Source: Bradyrhizobium sp. OK095 (GTDB taxonomy: Bacteria; Pseudomonadota; Alphaproteobacteria; Rhizobiales; Xanthobacteraceae). Taken from it: 64,000 bases of DNA. Below are positions 16,856-26,018 of the stretch, one piece after another. The stretch lies in the NCBI RefSeq assembly GCF_900109945.1, contig NZ_FOBX01000004.1, forward strand, positions 124,001 to 188,000, read 5' to 3'. Position numbers and translations under genes: made by a program. Numbering within the stretch: position 1 is the first letter of the stretch; every line of letters starts with the position of its first letter. The notes below the pieces were generated by a model, which saw nothing but the letters and a program-made list of their open reading frames with translations, was not told the origin of the DNA and made no database searches.

Positions 16856-18466
16856 CTACTCGTTCTTGTCGACATTCCAGAACATCGGCGTCGCCGGGCC
16901 GTCGATCACGCCGGTCAGCGATTTGCGCCATGCGCTCGGCGCCTGGAATTGGCCGAGCGGAATGTAGATCACCTGGTCATAGGCTTCCTTCTGCACGTCG
17001 AGCGCGATCTTCTTGCGCTCCTCGGGCGAGGTCGCGCGGGCAAAGGAATCGCGTAGCTGCTCGAGCTTGGGGTCCTCGGACCAGCCGTACCAACCGCCAT
17101 TCGTGCCTTTGCCGCCCATCGGGATGTTGACCAGCGGGTTCATGGAATCGGCGGCGCCCTGATAGGTGAAGAACATGTTCCAGCCGCCGTCCTTCGGCGG
17201 CTTCTGGATGGCACGGCGCGTGACCACGGTCTGCCAGTCCATCGCCTGGACGTCGACCTTGAAGCCGGCCTGACGCAGGAGTTGCGCCACCATAAGCGGC
17301 TGCGTCTTCAACAGGATCTGGTCGGTCGGCGCCATGATCACCACGGGCGTGCCGTCATAGCCGGATTCCGCCAAGGCCTTCTTGGCCCGCTCCATGCCAT
17401 CGCCCTTGATCAGGGTCTCGCCACCGGCATCGCTTGCCAGCGGCGTGTCGCAGATGAAGAAGGCGCCGCAGAGCTTGTAGTATTTGGCATTGCCGATCTG
17501 CGCGTCGAGCACGTCCTTCTGGTTGATCGCCAGCTGCGCGGCGCGGCGGATCTTCACATTGTCGAACGGCGGATGCAGGAAGTTCATGCGGCCGAACGAC
17601 TGGAATCCGAACTTGTTCAGGATGGACACCTCGATGTCCGCATTGGATTCGAGCGCGGGCAGCATGTCGAATGGCGGCGTTTCGACGAAATCGACATCCC
17701 CGGATTGCAGCGCGTTGAGCGCGGTCTGCGCGTCCGGCATCGTGATCCATTCGACGCGGTCCACCTTGACCACCTTGCCGCCCGACGTCCATTCGGCCGG
17801 CTCCTTGCGCGGCAAATAGTCGGTGTTTTTGACGTAGATGGCCTTCACGCCCGGCTGGAATTCAGCCGCGAGGAACTTGAATGGGCCGGAGCCGATCTGC
17901 TCCGGAATCTGCTTGTCGATCGGGGTCTCGGCAAGCCGCTTGGGCATCATGAAGGCGACGACCGCCGACGGCTTGGCGATCGTCTCGAGCACCAGGCCAT
18001 AGGGCTCCTTCAGCTTGAAGACGATCGTTTTGGCGTCTGCGGCTTCGATGCCCGCCGTGAAGTCCATCAGCTTGCGCGCCATGCCGTCGACGCTCGATCC
18101 CCAGCGCTTCAGCGAGGCGACGCAGTCCTCCGCCGTCACCGGCGCTCCGTCATGCCACTTCAGTCCGTCGCGCAAGGTGAAGGTATAGGTCAGCTGGTCC
18201 GCGGACACCGTCCAGTCGGCCATCTGCGGCCGCACCTTGAAGCTGGAATCGATGCCGAGCAGCGTGTCATAGACCATGTAGCCATGGTCGCGGGTGATGA
18301 TGGCTGTCGTGAATCCGGGGTCGGTGACGCGAAGGTCCGATTGCATCACCGCGATGAGGGTCTTGGTGCCGGCCGCGGCCGATGCCACGGATGTCCAGGC
18401 GGCGGGAAGGGCGGACGGCGCAACCGCAGCAAGCTGAAGCAGTTTCCGGCGCGAGACGTGAACCAT
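16856..18466 (-). CDS. ABC transporter substrate-binding protein, family 5 (peptide/nickel type), 536 aa
   Basis: Begins MVHVSRRKLLQLAAVAPSALPAAWTSVASA, a twin-arginine-type export signal (SRRKLLQ). The body has family-5 features: YTFTLRDGLKWHDGAPVTAEDCVASLKRW (about 95-123), IEAADAKTIVFKLKEP and the late GWYGWSEDPKLEQL. It should bind a peptide or other organic solute in the periplasm. No permease or ATPase genes are adjacent, so the receptor is an orphan. The metallohydrolase downstream is convergent. The length is normal. Substrate specificity cannot be inferred. Confidence 0.92.
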   Translation of the reverse strand: MVHVSRRKLLQLAAVAPSALPAAWTSVASAAAGTKTLIAVMQSDLRVTDPGFTTAIITRDHGYMVYDTLLGIDSSFKVRPQMADWTVSADQLTYTFTLRDGLKWHDGAPVTAEDCVASLKRWGSSVDGMARKLMDFTAGIEAADAKTIVFKLKEPYGLVLETIAKPSAVVAFMMPKRLAETPIDKQIPEQIGSGPFKFLAAEFQPGVKAIYVKNTDYLPRKEPAEWTSGGKVVKVDRVEWITMPDAQTALNALQSGDVDFVETPPFDMLPALESNADIEVSILNKFGFQSFGRMNFLHPPFDNVKIRRAAQLAINQKDVLDAQIGNAKYYKLCGAFFICDTPLASDAGGETLIKGDGMERAKKALAESGYDGTPVVIMAPTDQILLKTQPLMVAQLLRQAGFKVDVQAMDWQTVVTRRAIQKPPKDGGWNMFFTYQGAADSMNPLVNIPMGGKGTNGGWYGWSEDPKLEQLRDSFARATSPEERKKIALDVQKEAYDQVIYIPLGQFQAPSAWRKSLTGVIDGPATPMFWNVDKNE

Positions 18467-18663
18467 TCGCTAGTCTCCTGACGTGACGCAAACGAAACCA
18501 GATGGTGGTTGCCCCGTCGTAATGCAGCCTATGGTCTGGTGCCGCACCTGGCAATGATGGGTTGTCTCGTAACCCGAATTCGTTCGCGATCGCACAAGGG
18601 CCAGCTGCCTTGTCCCAGGCCCGCTAGCGGTAGAATTGCCGACAAGCGGACGAGATAGACGCG

Positions 18664-19809
18664 TTACAGCGACCGCGCGATCAGCAGCTTCATGATCTCG
18701 TTGGTGCCGCCATAGATCTTCTGGATGCGGGAATCGATGAAGATGCGCGAGATCGGGTATTCCTGCATGTAGCCGTAGCCGCCGAACAGCTGGAGGCATT
18801 CGTCGGCGGTCTGGACCTGCTTGTCCGAGCACCAGTATTTCGCCATCGACGCAGTGACGGTGTCGAGATCTCCGGCGACCAGCTGCTCGATGCACCAGTC
18901 GACGAAGACGCGCGCGATCATGGCTTCGGTCTTGCGCTCGGCGAGCGTGAAGGCGGTGTTCTGGAAATCCATCAGCGGCTTGCCGAAGGCTTTCCGCTCC
19001 TTGGTGTAGTCGACGGTGAGTTTTACGGCGCGCTCCATCGCGGCGACCGCGCCGACCGCGAGCGCGAGCCGCTCCTGCGGCAATTGCTGCATCAACTGGA
19101 CAAAACCCTGGCCTTCTTCCTTGCCGAGCAAATTCTCCGGCGGCACCGTCACATTGTCGAAGAACAATTCTGACGTGTCGGAGGCGTGCAGGCCGATCTT
19201 GTCGAGGTTGCGCCCGCGCTTGTAACCGTCTGCGCCCGCGGTCTCGACCACAAGCAGCGAAAGGCCTTTTGCACCAGCCTCGCCAGTGCGCGCGACGACG
19301 ACGACGAGGTCGGCGGCCTGTCCATTGGTGATAAACGTCTTCTGGCCGTTGATGACGTAGGAATTGCCGTGCTTCTTCGCCGTGGTCTTGACGGCTTGCA
19401 GATCCGAGCCGGTGCCGGGCTCGGTCATGGCGATGGCGCCGACCATCTCGCCGGACGCCATCTTCGGCAGCCAGCGCTTCTTCTGCTCCTCCGAGCCGTA
19501 ATTGAGAATGTAGTGCGCGACGATGGCGCTGTGCACCGAGACGCCGGTGGTCAGCTCCGGCACCGTGCTTTCGAGATCATCCAGCACCGCCGCGTCATAG
19601 GCGAAGTTTGCGCCGAGGCCGCCGTATTCCTCCGGCACGCTCGCCAGCAGCGCGCCCATCTCGCCGAGCCCGCGCCAGGCGAAGCGGTCGACCATCTTCT
19701 GCTCGCGCCATTTTTCGGCGTGCGGCGCCAGGTCCTTGGTAAGATATTTCCGGAACTGGTCGCGGAAGACGTCAAGCTCTTCGGTCATCCAGGAGGAGCG
19801 GTAGGACAT
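18664..19809 (-). CDS. Acyl-CoA dehydrogenase, 381 aa
   Basis: A full-length acyl-CoA dehydrogenase: N-terminal helical domain, AIAMTEPGTGSDLQAVKT (about 121-138) and INGQKTFITNGQ for FAD and substrate binding, and the C-terminal QLFGGYGYMQEYP and QKIYGGTNEIMK. In short- and medium-chain enzymes the catalytic glutamate is in IYEGT. Here that place is Gly, as in long-chain and isovaleryl-type enzymes, where the base lies on an earlier helix. This suggests an LCAD/IVD-like subclass. The enzyme oxidises an acyl-CoA to the 2-enoyl-CoA and passes electrons to ETF. It is a single-gene unit. Confidence 0.94.
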   Translation of the reverse strand: MSYRSSWMTEELDVFRDQFRKYLTKDLAPHAEKWREQKMVDRFAWRGLGEMGALLASVPEEYGGLGANFAYDAAVLDDLESTVPELTTGVSVHSAIVAHYILNYGSEEQKKRWLPKMASGEMVGAIAMTEPGTGSDLQAVKTTAKKHGNSYVINGQKTFITNGQAADLVVVVARTGEAGAKGLSLLVVETAGADGYKRGRNLDKIGLHASDTSELFFDNVTVPPENLLGKEEGQGFVQLMQQLPQERLALAVGAVAAMERAVKLTVDYTKERKAFGKPLMDFQNTAFTLAERKTEAMIARVFVDWCIEQLVAGDLDTVTASMAKYWCSDKQVQTADECLQLFGGYGYMQEYPISRIFIDSRIQKIYGGTNEIMKLLIARSL

Positions 19810-19935
19810 GGTTACCTCGGTTGATTCAGCTTTCCGGCTTGGTAGGCCAGCAGGTCACGGCAATTATTGTGTTTTCAGGCTGCGCCGGTGACGCTACCAA
19901 GGCGGCCGTAGCAGCGTCTGTCGGGATGCCTGATT

Positions 19936-20613
19936 GTGGCCGCCAAAATCAAAGAGCTCAAGCTTGACATCGAGCGCATCGGCGTGGTCTCGGCGATCCT
20001 GATCCAGCCGGCCGACGCACGTGCCTGCTACGTGCTGGCGCACGGCGCGGGCGCCGGGATGCGGCATGCATCGATGGACAAGATTGCGGAAGGCCTTGCA
20101 GACCGCGGCATTGCGACGTTCCGCTTCAATTTCCCCTACATGGAAAGGAAACAGGGCCGCCCCGACCAGCCGGCGGTCGCGCACGCCGCGATCCGTGCGG
20201 CGGTCGAGGAGGCGGCGCGGCTTTGCCCCGGATTGAAGCTTGTTGCCGGCGGAAAGTCGTTTGGCGGGCGCATGACCTCGCAAGCGCAGTCCAAGGCGCC
20301 ACTGCGTGATGTCAAAGGGCTCGTGTTCCTCGGCTTTCCCCTGCATGCCGACAAAAAGCCGTCGATCGAGCGCGCTGAACATCTGGAGCAGGTCGATATC
20401 CCCATGCTGTTCCTGCAAGGCACGCGCGATGGGCTCGCCGATCTCGGCCTTCTCAAGCCCGTCATCGCGGGGTTCGGGGCGAAGGCGACGCTGCATGAGG
20501 TCGCAGGCGGCGATCACTCCTTCGCGGTGCTGAAGAAGTCCGGTCGTAGCAATGACGAGGCGCTGACAGAGGTGCTCGACACGCTTGCAGCCTGGATCGA
20601 CCAACTCGCCTGA
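19936..20613 (+). CDS. Small alpha/beta hydrolase of the KANL3/TEX30 (dienelactone-hydrolase-like) type, 225 aa
   Basis: CYVLAHGAGAGMRHASM (about 33-49) contains the HGAG oxyanion-hole motif. LVAGGKSFGGRMTSQA has the nucleophile elbow GKSFGG, and FLQGTRDGLADL plus VAGGDHSFAV carry the acid and histidine. All three parts of the triad can be placed, so the enzyme is probably active. The protein resembles the KANL3/Tex30-type hydrolase family; the physiological substrate is unknown. The start is GTG and has no strong ribosome site, so it is uncertain by a few codons. Its stop lies three bases from the stop of the convergent ketopantoate-reductase-like gene. Confidence 0.85.
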   Translation: MAAKIKELKLDIERIGVVSAILIQPADARACYVLAHGAGAGMRHASMDKIAEGLADRGIATFRFNFPYMERKQGRPDQPAVAHAAIRAAVEEAARLCPGLKLVAGGKSFGGRMTSQAQSKAPLRDVKGLVFLGFPLHADKKPSIERAEHLEQVDIPMLFLQGTRDGLADLGLLKPVIAGFGAKATLHEVAGGDHSFAVLKKSGRSNDEALTEVLDTLAAWIDQLA

Positions 20614-20616
20614 GGC

Positions 20617-21591
20617 TCAGGCCGAATAAAGCCCCTTGTCGCGCGCCTTCTGGATCGCGAGCGCCGCAATGAGATCGAGCGTCGGCGTCGACAGGCCGCC
20701 GGTGCGCGCGAAGGCGGCGGGCGCCCTCACCAGCACGTCGATCTCCATGGCGCGGCCGAGCTCGTAATCCTGCAGCAGCGATGGCTTGTGGTTGGGGGCC
20801 GGGCCGCTGCGGGTCACGCGCTTGACCTCGGGAATGAAGTGCTGGGCGATGTCGTTGGCCTCGTTCAGCATCCGCGGGATGAGCTCGGTGAAGGCGGGGT
20901 CGTCGCGGACGCCGCGCGCGGTCTGGCCGGTAAGCAGGCACAGCACCGACAGCGACATGTTGGTCAGCAGCTTTGACCAGATCGCCTCGCGGATTTCGGC
21001 CACCGGCGGGGATTCCAGCCGCGCATCATTGAAGACGCCGCGGAGTTTCGTGATCCGCTCGCAATTGCGGTCGTCGCATTCACCAATCAGCAGACGATTG
21101 CGGTCCGGCGTCAGGTTCTGCACCACGCCGGGTGCGGTGACCTCGTTCGAGGAGAAGATGACGCCGCCGATGATTCGCTCCTTCGGGATGCAGGCGCGCA
21201 AGCGCCCGCCCGGATCGAGGAATGATATGTCCGGCGGTGTGGGGTGTCGCGGCGGCAGGCCGATACCGTACCACCAGGGAATGCCGTTCTGCGCGAACAC
21301 GATGGCGGTGTCGTCCTGGAGCAGCGGCTTGAGGCTGGAGACCAGCCCCGTCAGGGCAGTGGCCTTGAGCGTCGAAATCACGACGTCCTGCGGGCCGAGC
21401 TGGGCCGGGTCGCCTGACGCGTTCACCTTGGCGCTGACCTCGGAATCGCCGACGCGCAGCTTAAGGCCATTGGCCCGGACGGCCTCGAGATGCGCGCCCC
21501 GCATCACGCAACTGACCTCATGGCCGGCGCGCGCCAGCCGTACTGCAAGATGGCTGCCGACGGCGCCCGCGCCGAAAATGCAGATGCGCAT
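20617..21591 (-). CDS. Ketopantoate reductase-like enzyme, second paralogue, 324 aa
   Basis: MRICIFGAGAVGSHLAVRLA (1-20) has the GAGAVG nucleotide-binding loop at the very N-terminus, VVISTLKATAL and VFAQNGIPWWYG follow, and the C-terminal helical domain carries WSKLLTNMSLSVLCLLTG. The conserved lysine (SKLLTN) and PSLLQDYELGRAMEIDVL fit the 2-dehydropantoate 2-reductase family. It would reduce a 2-oxo acid with NADPH. It differs markedly from the paralogue at 3729, so the two probably do different jobs, and neither is confidently the biosynthetic PanE. It is divergent from an enoyl-CoA hydratase. Confidence 0.9.
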   Translation of the reverse strand: MRICIFGAGAVGSHLAVRLARAGHEVSCVMRGAHLEAVRANGLKLRVGDSEVSAKVNASGDPAQLGPQDVVISTLKATALTGLVSSLKPLLQDDTAIVFAQNGIPWWYGIGLPPRHPTPPDISFLDPGGRLRACIPKERIIGGVIFSSNEVTAPGVVQNLTPDRNRLLIGECDDRNCERITKLRGVFNDARLESPPVAEIREAIWSKLLTNMSLSVLCLLTGQTARGVRDDPAFTELIPRMLNEANDIAQHFIPEVKRVTRSGPAPNHKPSLLQDYELGRAMEIDVLVRAPAAFARTGGLSTPTLDLIAALAIQKARDKGLYSA

Positions 21592-21747
21592 GTGATGTCC
21601 CGTCCCTGATCCCTTGACTGCCGCCCGGCGTCACCATGACACAAGCCGCCATGCGGTGGACGCGGCCGCCCCACGCTGGAAAGATATGGATCGGGACACG
21701 TGGCCTCGGCCATAGTGCGCGCCAAACAAACGACCGGAGGATCGCCG

Positions 21748-22551
21748 ATGACTGCCAACCCCGTCCTGTGGACCCTTGATGCGCGTGGGGTTGCGACCGT
21801 CACGTTGAACCGGCCGGAGGTCAACAACGCCTATGACGGCGCGCTGATCGCGGGCGTGCTCGCGGCGATGGACGATCTCGGCAATAAGCCCAATCTGCGT
21901 GTCGTCGTGCTCAAGGGCAATGGCAAGCACTTTCAGGCCGGCGCCGACCTCAAATGGATCAACGGCGTGCGGCCGCAATCGCCTGAGGCCAACGAAGCGG
22001 CGTCGCAGGCGACTTTCGAGGCCGTCCAGCGTCTCAACACGCTGCCGATCCCGACCGTGGCGCTGGTGCAGGGCGGTTGCTTTGGCGGCGGCACCGGCGT
22101 GATCGCGGCCTGCGACGTCGTGATCGCCGCGGACAACGCGCTGTTCTCGATCACTGAGGTACGATGGGGCCTGACGGCCGCGATCATCATCCCGCAGCTT
22201 TGCGATGCCATTGGTGTACGGCAAGTCCGCCGTTACGCGCTGACCGGCGAACGCTTTGGCGCCGAGGACGCCCGCCGCATTGGCCTCGTTCATGAGGTGG
22301 TGCCGCTGGCCGATCTCGAAGCCGCCGGAGCCAAGGTGGTCGAGCAGCTGCTCGCCAACGGCCCAGAGGCGATGGCCGAGACCAAGCGGCTCGCGCTGGA
22401 GAGCTCGTTCGGCGGGATGGCGGTGGACGATGAGGCCTACAAGCGGCTCGTGCACCTGCATTCGCTCAAGCGCCAGAGCGCCGAGGCGGCGGAAGGGCTG
22501 GCCTCGTTCGCCGAGAAGCGGGCGGCGAATTGGGGCGGCGGGAAAGGCTGA
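21748..22551 (+). CDS. Enoyl-CoA hydratase/isomerase family protein, 267 aa
   Basis: A crotonase-fold enzyme: ATVTLNRPEVNNAYDGALI near the N-terminus, KHFQAGADLKWI (about 65-76) for the first oxyanion-hole backbone, and VQGGCFGGGTGVIAACDVVIA for the second (GGCFGGG). ALFSITEVRWGLTAA places a glutamate (TEVRWG) where hydratases and methylglutaconyl-CoA hydratases have a catalytic acid. It probably hydrates an enoyl-CoA. The ATG at 21748 follows CGGAGG by seven bases, and I reject an extension to 21700. Neighbours do not fix the substrate. Confidence 0.92.
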   Translation: MTANPVLWTLDARGVATVTLNRPEVNNAYDGALIAGVLAAMDDLGNKPNLRVVVLKGNGKHFQAGADLKWINGVRPQSPEANEAASQATFEAVQRLNTLPIPTVALVQGGCFGGGTGVIAACDVVIAADNALFSITEVRWGLTAAIIIPQLCDAIGVRQVRRYALTGERFGAEDARRIGLVHEVVPLADLEAAGAKVVEQLLANGPEAMAETKRLALESSFGGMAVDDEAYKRLVHLHSLKRQSAEAAEGLASFAEKRAANWGGGKG

Positions 22552-22592
22552 GCGTCAGCAGCTCAACAGCCGTGGTCAACGGCACGGCAAAT

Positions 22593-23477
22593 TCACAGCG
22601 ACGACGCAAGTGACGTTTTCAGCAAAGCGAGCAGTGCCTGCACCGCGGCGGCATTGCGTCGCCGCTCGGGGATCGCGGCCTTCACCCACAATTCCGGAAT
22701 CGGAAAGTCGCGCAGCACGGGCTTGAGCGTGCCGTCGCGCAAGGCGTCCGCGACGAGATAATGCGAGATCAGCGCGATGCCGTTGCCGGCGATGGCGCTG
22801 CGCGCCAGCACATGCCCCTCATTGGAGGAGAGCAGCGGGCTGACCTGGATGCTGATGCGGCCACGGGGGCCGTCAAAGATCCATTCCGGGCCGGTCGGCA
22901 TAAAGCTGAGGCAGCGGTGCTCGACGAGATCGCGCGGATGTTTTGGCGTGCCGTGCTTCTTCAAGTAGGCCGGCGAGGCGCAGAGCAGCCGCTTCAGCGC
23001 ACATAGCGGCTCGTCCACTACGCCGCCAAAGGAATGCGGGAAGGCGCCGATGGCGATGTCGAATCCCTCCGTCACCGGGTCGACCGGGCGGTCGATCAGC
23101 ACGATCTCGAGTTTCAGCCGCGGGTTCTGGGTCTGGAACGCGCTGAAGGCATCGGCGAGCCGCGCCACCGTGAGCGAGGTCGGCGCCTTGATGCGGAGAT
23201 GATCGACGAGGTCGTGGCCTTTCTCGCCCATGCGCGAGAGCAAATCGGTGGCGTCGGTGACGACGCCGCGTGCGCGATGCACGTAGCGCTGGCCGGCGTC
23301 GGTCAGCCGCAATTGCCGGGTCGAGCGGTGAAACAGCGGCGTGCCGATCCGCGCTTCCAGCTGTGTGACGCGCTTGGCGACGACCGAGGTCGAGACATTG
23401 AGTTTTCGGGCGGCGGCGGAGAACCCGGCCGCGTCCGCAGTGGCGAGGAAGGCCTGCAAGTTCACCAGAATGTCCAT
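22593..23477 (-). CDS. LysR-family transcriptional regulator, 294 aa
   Basis: The N-terminal winged helix-turn-helix is clear: LQAFLATADAAGFSAAARKLNVSTSVVAKRVTQLEARIGTPLFHR (about 7-51, quoted in part). An effector-binding domain of the LysR type follows. It is divergent from the FAD-dependent oxidoreductase gene with a 113-bp gap, the classical arrangement for a LysR regulator controlling its neighbour, and may also control the ABC importer behind it. The ligand is unknown; the position next to aromatic-acid genes suggests an organic acid. Confidence 0.93.
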   Translation of the reverse strand: MDILVNLQAFLATADAAGFSAAARKLNVSTSVVAKRVTQLEARIGTPLFHRSTRQLRLTDAGQRYVHRARGVVTDATDLLSRMGEKGHDLVDHLRIKAPTSLTVARLADAFSAFQTQNPRLKLEIVLIDRPVDPVTEGFDIAIGAFPHSFGGVVDEPLCALKRLLCASPAYLKKHGTPKHPRDLVEHRCLSFMPTGPEWIFDGPRGRISIQVSPLLSSNEGHVLARSAIAGNGIALISHYLVADALRDGTLKPVLRDFPIPELWVKAAIPERRRNAAAVQALLALLKTSLASSL

Positions 23478-23590
23478 CCCGACCTTTCGCGATTCGAGAA
23501 AGCTGATCGCTTATTTTGGTGGATTGTAGCTGGCCCCGCGTTAATTCATAGTCGGGCCCAAGCAAGAGATTTTCAGGGACAGGACGCGCC

Positions 23591-24955
23591 ATGCGGGCCA
23601 ATACGATCGAAGAACCAGCACGCCAGGTGCCGCTCTACGGCGAATATGAAGTCGTCGTGCTCGGCGGCGGACCGGCCGGCATCGTGGCGGCGGCCTCAAG
23701 CGCGCGCGCAGGACGGAAGACGCTGCTGATCGAGCGCTACGGCTTTCTCGGCGGCATGGGCACCGCGGCCGGCGTCACCAATTTCTGCGGCCTGCACGGC
23801 AATGTCTACGGCGAGGCCCACCGTCTGGTGCAGGGCATGGCGTCCGAGCTGCTGGCACGGATCGATCGGCTCAATGGCCTCAACGCGCCACATCTGATCC
23901 TCGGCAAGGTTTTTGCCCAGGCCTATGACACCGCGGCCTACAAGATCGCGGCCGACCAGCTGCTCGCCAGCCACAAGGTCAACATCCTCTTCCACGCGCT
24001 CGGCGCCGGCGTGGTGATGGGCGATAACAGCCGCATCGACGCGCTGATGGTCGAGACCAAGGCCGGCCGGCAGGCAGTGCGCTCAGAGATTTTTATCGAT
24101 TGCTCCGGCGACGGCGATCTCGCCGTGTGGGCCGGCGCGCCGTTCGACATCGGCGACGAGCACGGCCATCCGATGTACCCCTCGATGATGCTCCGCCTCA
24201 ACGGCATCGATCCGGAGAAGGCGGGCGATGCCTGGCGCACCATTCCGCAATTGATGGAAAAGGCGCTCGCCGCCGGCACCCACACATTCCCGCGGAAAAG
24301 CGCGATCGTGCGGCCGCAAAAGTCCGGCATCGAATGGCGGGTGAATTTTACGCAAGTGGCGCGCGAGGACGGCCACGCCATCAACGGCATCGAGCCCGAC
24401 GATCTCACCCGCGGCGAGATCGAGGGCCGCAAGCAGGCGCTCGCGGCGTTTGAATTCCTGCGCACGGTGCCGGGGTTTGAAAAATCCTACATCGTTGACC
24501 TGCCGCCGCAGCTTGGCATCCGTGAGACCCGCCGCATCAGGGGCGGCTATCAGCTCAGCGGCGAGGACGTGCTTGGCTGCGCCTCGTTCGAGGATTCCAT
24601 CGGGGTCAATGGCTGGCCGATCGAGGCCCATGTTCCCGGCGATGTCGTCTTCACTTTTCCGCCAATCCCGGAATCGCGCGGCTATAACGAGCTGCCTTAT
24701 CGTATGCTGGTGCCCGAGGGCGTCGACAATCTTCTGGTCGCCGGGCGCTGCGCCTCGATGACCCATGAGGGCCAGTCGGCGGCGCGGGTTTCCGGTGCCT
24801 GTTTCGTGATGGGCGAGGCGGCCGGTTCCGCAGCAGTGCTGGCGCTCTCCGGAAACCGGATTCCACGCGAAATCCCCATTGAAAAATTGCAGGAAACGTT
24901 GAAACAACAGGGCGCCTTCATCGGGCGGGATCAGCCCGTGCCCGAAGGTTTGTGA
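23591..24955 (+). CDS. FAD-dependent oxidoreductase (FAD_oxidored family), 454 aa
   Basis: The dinucleotide-binding motif VVVLGGGPAGIVAAASSARA is at 21-40 and the acidic end of the second strand at LLIERYG. ALMVETKAGRQAVRSEIFIDCSGDGDLAVWAG (quoted in part) and the C-terminal GVDNLLVAGRCASMTHEGQSA are typical of the FAD_oxidored family (PF12831-type) of flavoproteins with unknown substrates. It is cytoplasmic, with no signal peptide. It is followed after 43 bp by an ABC importer and is divergent from LysR, so it likely oxidises or reduces the imported compound or a product of it. Confidence 0.9.
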   Translation: MRANTIEEPARQVPLYGEYEVVVLGGGPAGIVAAASSARAGRKTLLIERYGFLGGMGTAAGVTNFCGLHGNVYGEAHRLVQGMASELLARIDRLNGLNAPHLILGKVFAQAYDTAAYKIAADQLLASHKVNILFHALGAGVVMGDNSRIDALMVETKAGRQAVRSEIFIDCSGDGDLAVWAGAPFDIGDEHGHPMYPSMMLRLNGIDPEKAGDAWRTIPQLMEKALAAGTHTFPRKSAIVRPQKSGIEWRVNFTQVAREDGHAINGIEPDDLTRGEIEGRKQALAAFEFLRTVPGFEKSYIVDLPPQLGIRETRRIRGGYQLSGEDVLGCASFEDSIGVNGWPIEAHVPGDVVFTFPPIPESRGYNELPYRMLVPEGVDNLLVAGRCASMTHEGQSAARVSGACFVMGEAAGSAAVLALSGNRIPREIPIEKLQETLKQQGAFIGRDQPVPEGL

Positions 24956-24998
24956 CAGCTGTAACAGAACGACCAAGAGAACCACTGGAGGAAACGGG

Positions 24999-26003
24999 AT
25001 GATCGGGATTGCGCGGCTTGCGGCTGCCGGCCTGGTGGCGATCATGGCGATGGGCACGGCGAGGTCCGAGGATGCGCTGAAGGCCAAAATCGGCGTCCTC
25101 CGCCTGTCCTCCTCCGCGCCCGTCTTCATTGCCCAGGACAAGGGCTACTTTCGTGAAGCCGGCCTCGACGTCGAGCTGAAATTCTTCGACGCGGCGCAGC
25201 CGATCGCGGTCGCGACCACCTCGGGCGACATCGATTTCGGCGTCACCGCCTTCACCGCGGGTCTCTACAATCTCGCCGGCAAGGGCGTGCTGAAGGTGAT
25301 CGGCGGCATGAGCCGCGAGAAGGCCGGCTATCCCCTGATCGGCTATTTCGCCAGCAACAATGCCTATGCGGCCGGTCTGAAGACGCCGAAGGACCTCGCG
25401 GGAAAACGTGTGGCGATGACGCAGGTCGGATCGAGCTTTCACTATTCGCTCGGCCTGCTCGCCGACAAATATGGTTTCAAGCTCGCCGAGGTGAAGATCG
25501 TGCCGCTGCAATCGCTGTCCAACGCGGCCGCTGCCCTGAAAGGCGAGACCGTCGATGCGGCGCTGCTTCCGATCTCGACTGCGCGAAAGCTGGTGGACGA
25601 GGGCGGCGCGAAGTTTTTGGGCTGGGTCGGTGACGAGACGCCCTGGCAATTAGGCGCAGTGTTCGCCTCGCCGAAGACGCTGACCAACAAGGCGCTGGTG
25701 ACAAAATTTCTCGGCGTGCTCGCGAAAGCCGACCGGGAATATCACGACGTCATTCTCGCCGCGATGAAGGACGGTGTCGCCCCGATCAACGAACAGACAA
25801 AACCGCTGCTGGAGATCATCGCCAAGTACACCAATCTGCCGGTCGAGCAAGTCGTCGGCAATTGCGCCTATATCGATCCCGAGGGCAAGCTGGACGTGAA
25901 GAACGTCGACAACCAGATCAAATGGCTTCAGGAGCAGGGCTTTGCCGACAAGGGCTTTGACGCGAATGCGATCATCGCCAAGGATTTTGTGAAGGCGGAT
26001 TGA
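24999..26003 (+). CDS. ABC transporter substrate-binding protein, NitT/TauT (SsuA/THI5-like) type, 334 aa
   Basis: The N-terminal signal peptide is MIGIARLAAAGLVAIMAMGTARS. APVFIAQDKGYFREAGLDVE follows (quoted to 20 residues), typical of the nitrate/sulfonate/taurine/THI5 binding-protein family. FGVTAFTAGLYNLAGKG, LAGKRVAMTQVGSSFHYSL and a long helical C-terminus complete the fold. The ligand is unknown; the gentisate-pathway genes 1.7 kb downstream make an aromatic or other organic acid a reasonable guess. The order binding protein, ATPase, permease forms a complete importer. GGAGG precedes the ATG. Confidence 0.92.
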   Translation: MIGIARLAAAGLVAIMAMGTARSEDALKAKIGVLRLSSSAPVFIAQDKGYFREAGLDVELKFFDAAQPIAVATTSGDIDFGVTAFTAGLYNLAGKGVLKVIGGMSREKAGYPLIGYFASNNAYAAGLKTPKDLAGKRVAMTQVGSSFHYSLGLLADKYGFKLAEVKIVPLQSLSNAAAALKGETVDAALLPISTARKLVDEGGAKFLGWVGDETPWQLGAVFASPKTLTNKALVTKFLGVLAKADREYHDVILAAMKDGVAPINEQTKPLLEIIAKYTNLPVEQVVGNCAYIDPEGKLDVKNVDNQIKWLQEQGFADKGFDANAIIAKDFVKAD

Positions 26004-26018
26004 GAGTAGAGGCAGCTC